From contig NC_016527.1 in NCBI RefSeq assembly GCF_000236905.1, positions 372,001 to 436,000 of the forward strand: a stretch of 64,000 nucleotides of DNA. The letters run 5' to 3'. Below, piece after piece: positions 63,757-64,000 of the stretch. This DNA is from Tetrapisispora phaffii CBS 4417. Its lineage: Eukaryota > Ascomycota > Saccharomycetes > Saccharomycetales > Saccharomycetaceae. A model generated the notes under the pieces. The model had not been told where the DNA came from. It searched no databases and saw nothing but the letters and a program-made list of their open reading frames with translations. A program made the position numbers and the translations under genes. Within the stretch, counting starts at the first letter, position 1. Each line of letters begins with the position of its first letter.

Positions 63757-64000
63757 TTTGTAGAAGTTTTCGCTGTTATGTTTTGTTTTTGGGTGCTTAA
63801 CAATCAATGACAATGGATCAAACAAGATCTGGATCAATAACAAAAATCAATTATTGTTTTATATATATAATTATACCTATAAATAAATTGACCTTTAACG
63901 CACAAATAAGAAACCGGTATTCTCATTCAATATAAAACCAACAAATTGGAATAAGTTACGGAGTTCATAGTAATAATATTATTTAAGATACAATTAATTG
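63757..64000. other. FAS2 upstream region, cut by window edge
   Basis: This holds the first 244 bp of the FAS2 promoter. The FAS2 frame stays open for 29 codons upstream of the chosen ATG but has no earlier ATG. TATA-like AT runs lie at 63858-63870. I looked for CATGTGAAAT (Ino2/Ino4) and did not see it. Confidence 0.5.

Overview
This window is chromosomal DNA of a budding yeast of the family Saccharomycetaceae. The genes are long and intronless, AT-rich spacers separate them, and every gene I could name has a clear Saccharomyces cerevisiae counterpart in nearly the same order and orientation. From left to right they are KIC1 (cut by the left edge), SBE2/SBE22, YPQ2, TRR1, TRP4, SPC110, CNL1, GGA1/2, EAF1, BCP1, UBA4, TFC6, APE4, RPO31, RPT5, ESF1, RTC5, a YMR178W-like gene, NEW1, SPT21, CET1, USV1/RGM1 and FAS2.

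The order interleaves genes that S. cerevisiae keeps on paired chromosome arms left by the ancient whole-genome duplication. Genes of the YDR351-365 and YHR102-113 regions alternate on the left. RPO31, RPT5 and RTC5 (YOR116-118) sit with ESF1 in the middle. YMR178-182 and YPL226-231 genes alternate on the right. Several genes expected in an unduplicated ancestor (GRE3, CDC12, CTM1, ERP5, ESC2, CDC40, ALG5) are missing. I infer a post-duplication yeast that lost different copies than S. cerevisiae did, perhaps near Vanderwaltozyma, Tetrapisispora, Naumovozyma or Kazachstania. The genus cannot be fixed from this sequence alone.

By function the window holds bud-growth and cell-wall genes (KIC1, SBE2), redox and amino-acid metabolism (TRR1, TRP4), spindle pole (SPC110), trafficking (CNL1, GGA, YPQ2, RTC5), chromatin and transcription (EAF1, TFC6, RPO31, SPT21, USV1/RGM1, CET1), ribosome production and translation (BCP1, ESF1, NEW1, UBA4), proteolysis (APE4, RPT5) and fatty-acid synthesis (FAS2). 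Upstream DNA carries recognisable yeast sites: PAC/RRPE next to ESF1, BCP1, NEW1 and RPO31, an MCB box before SPC110, Yap1-type sites before TRR1, Reb1 sites in three spacers, and Pdr1/Pdr3-type elements before SBE2 and in the very long USV1/RGM1 upstream region.

I found no tRNA, rRNA, transposon, LTR, centromere or CRISPR array. The most unusual feature is NEW1. Its conserved C-terminal tail lies in the -1 frame, and the switch falls exactly on an in-phase A AAA AAA slippery heptamer. This is either a one-base homopolymer error or deletion, or a real frameshift. A perfect 16-bp hairpin whose two arms each carry a Pdr1/Pdr3-type element lies in the 3.5-kb spacer between USV1/RGM1 and FAS2.
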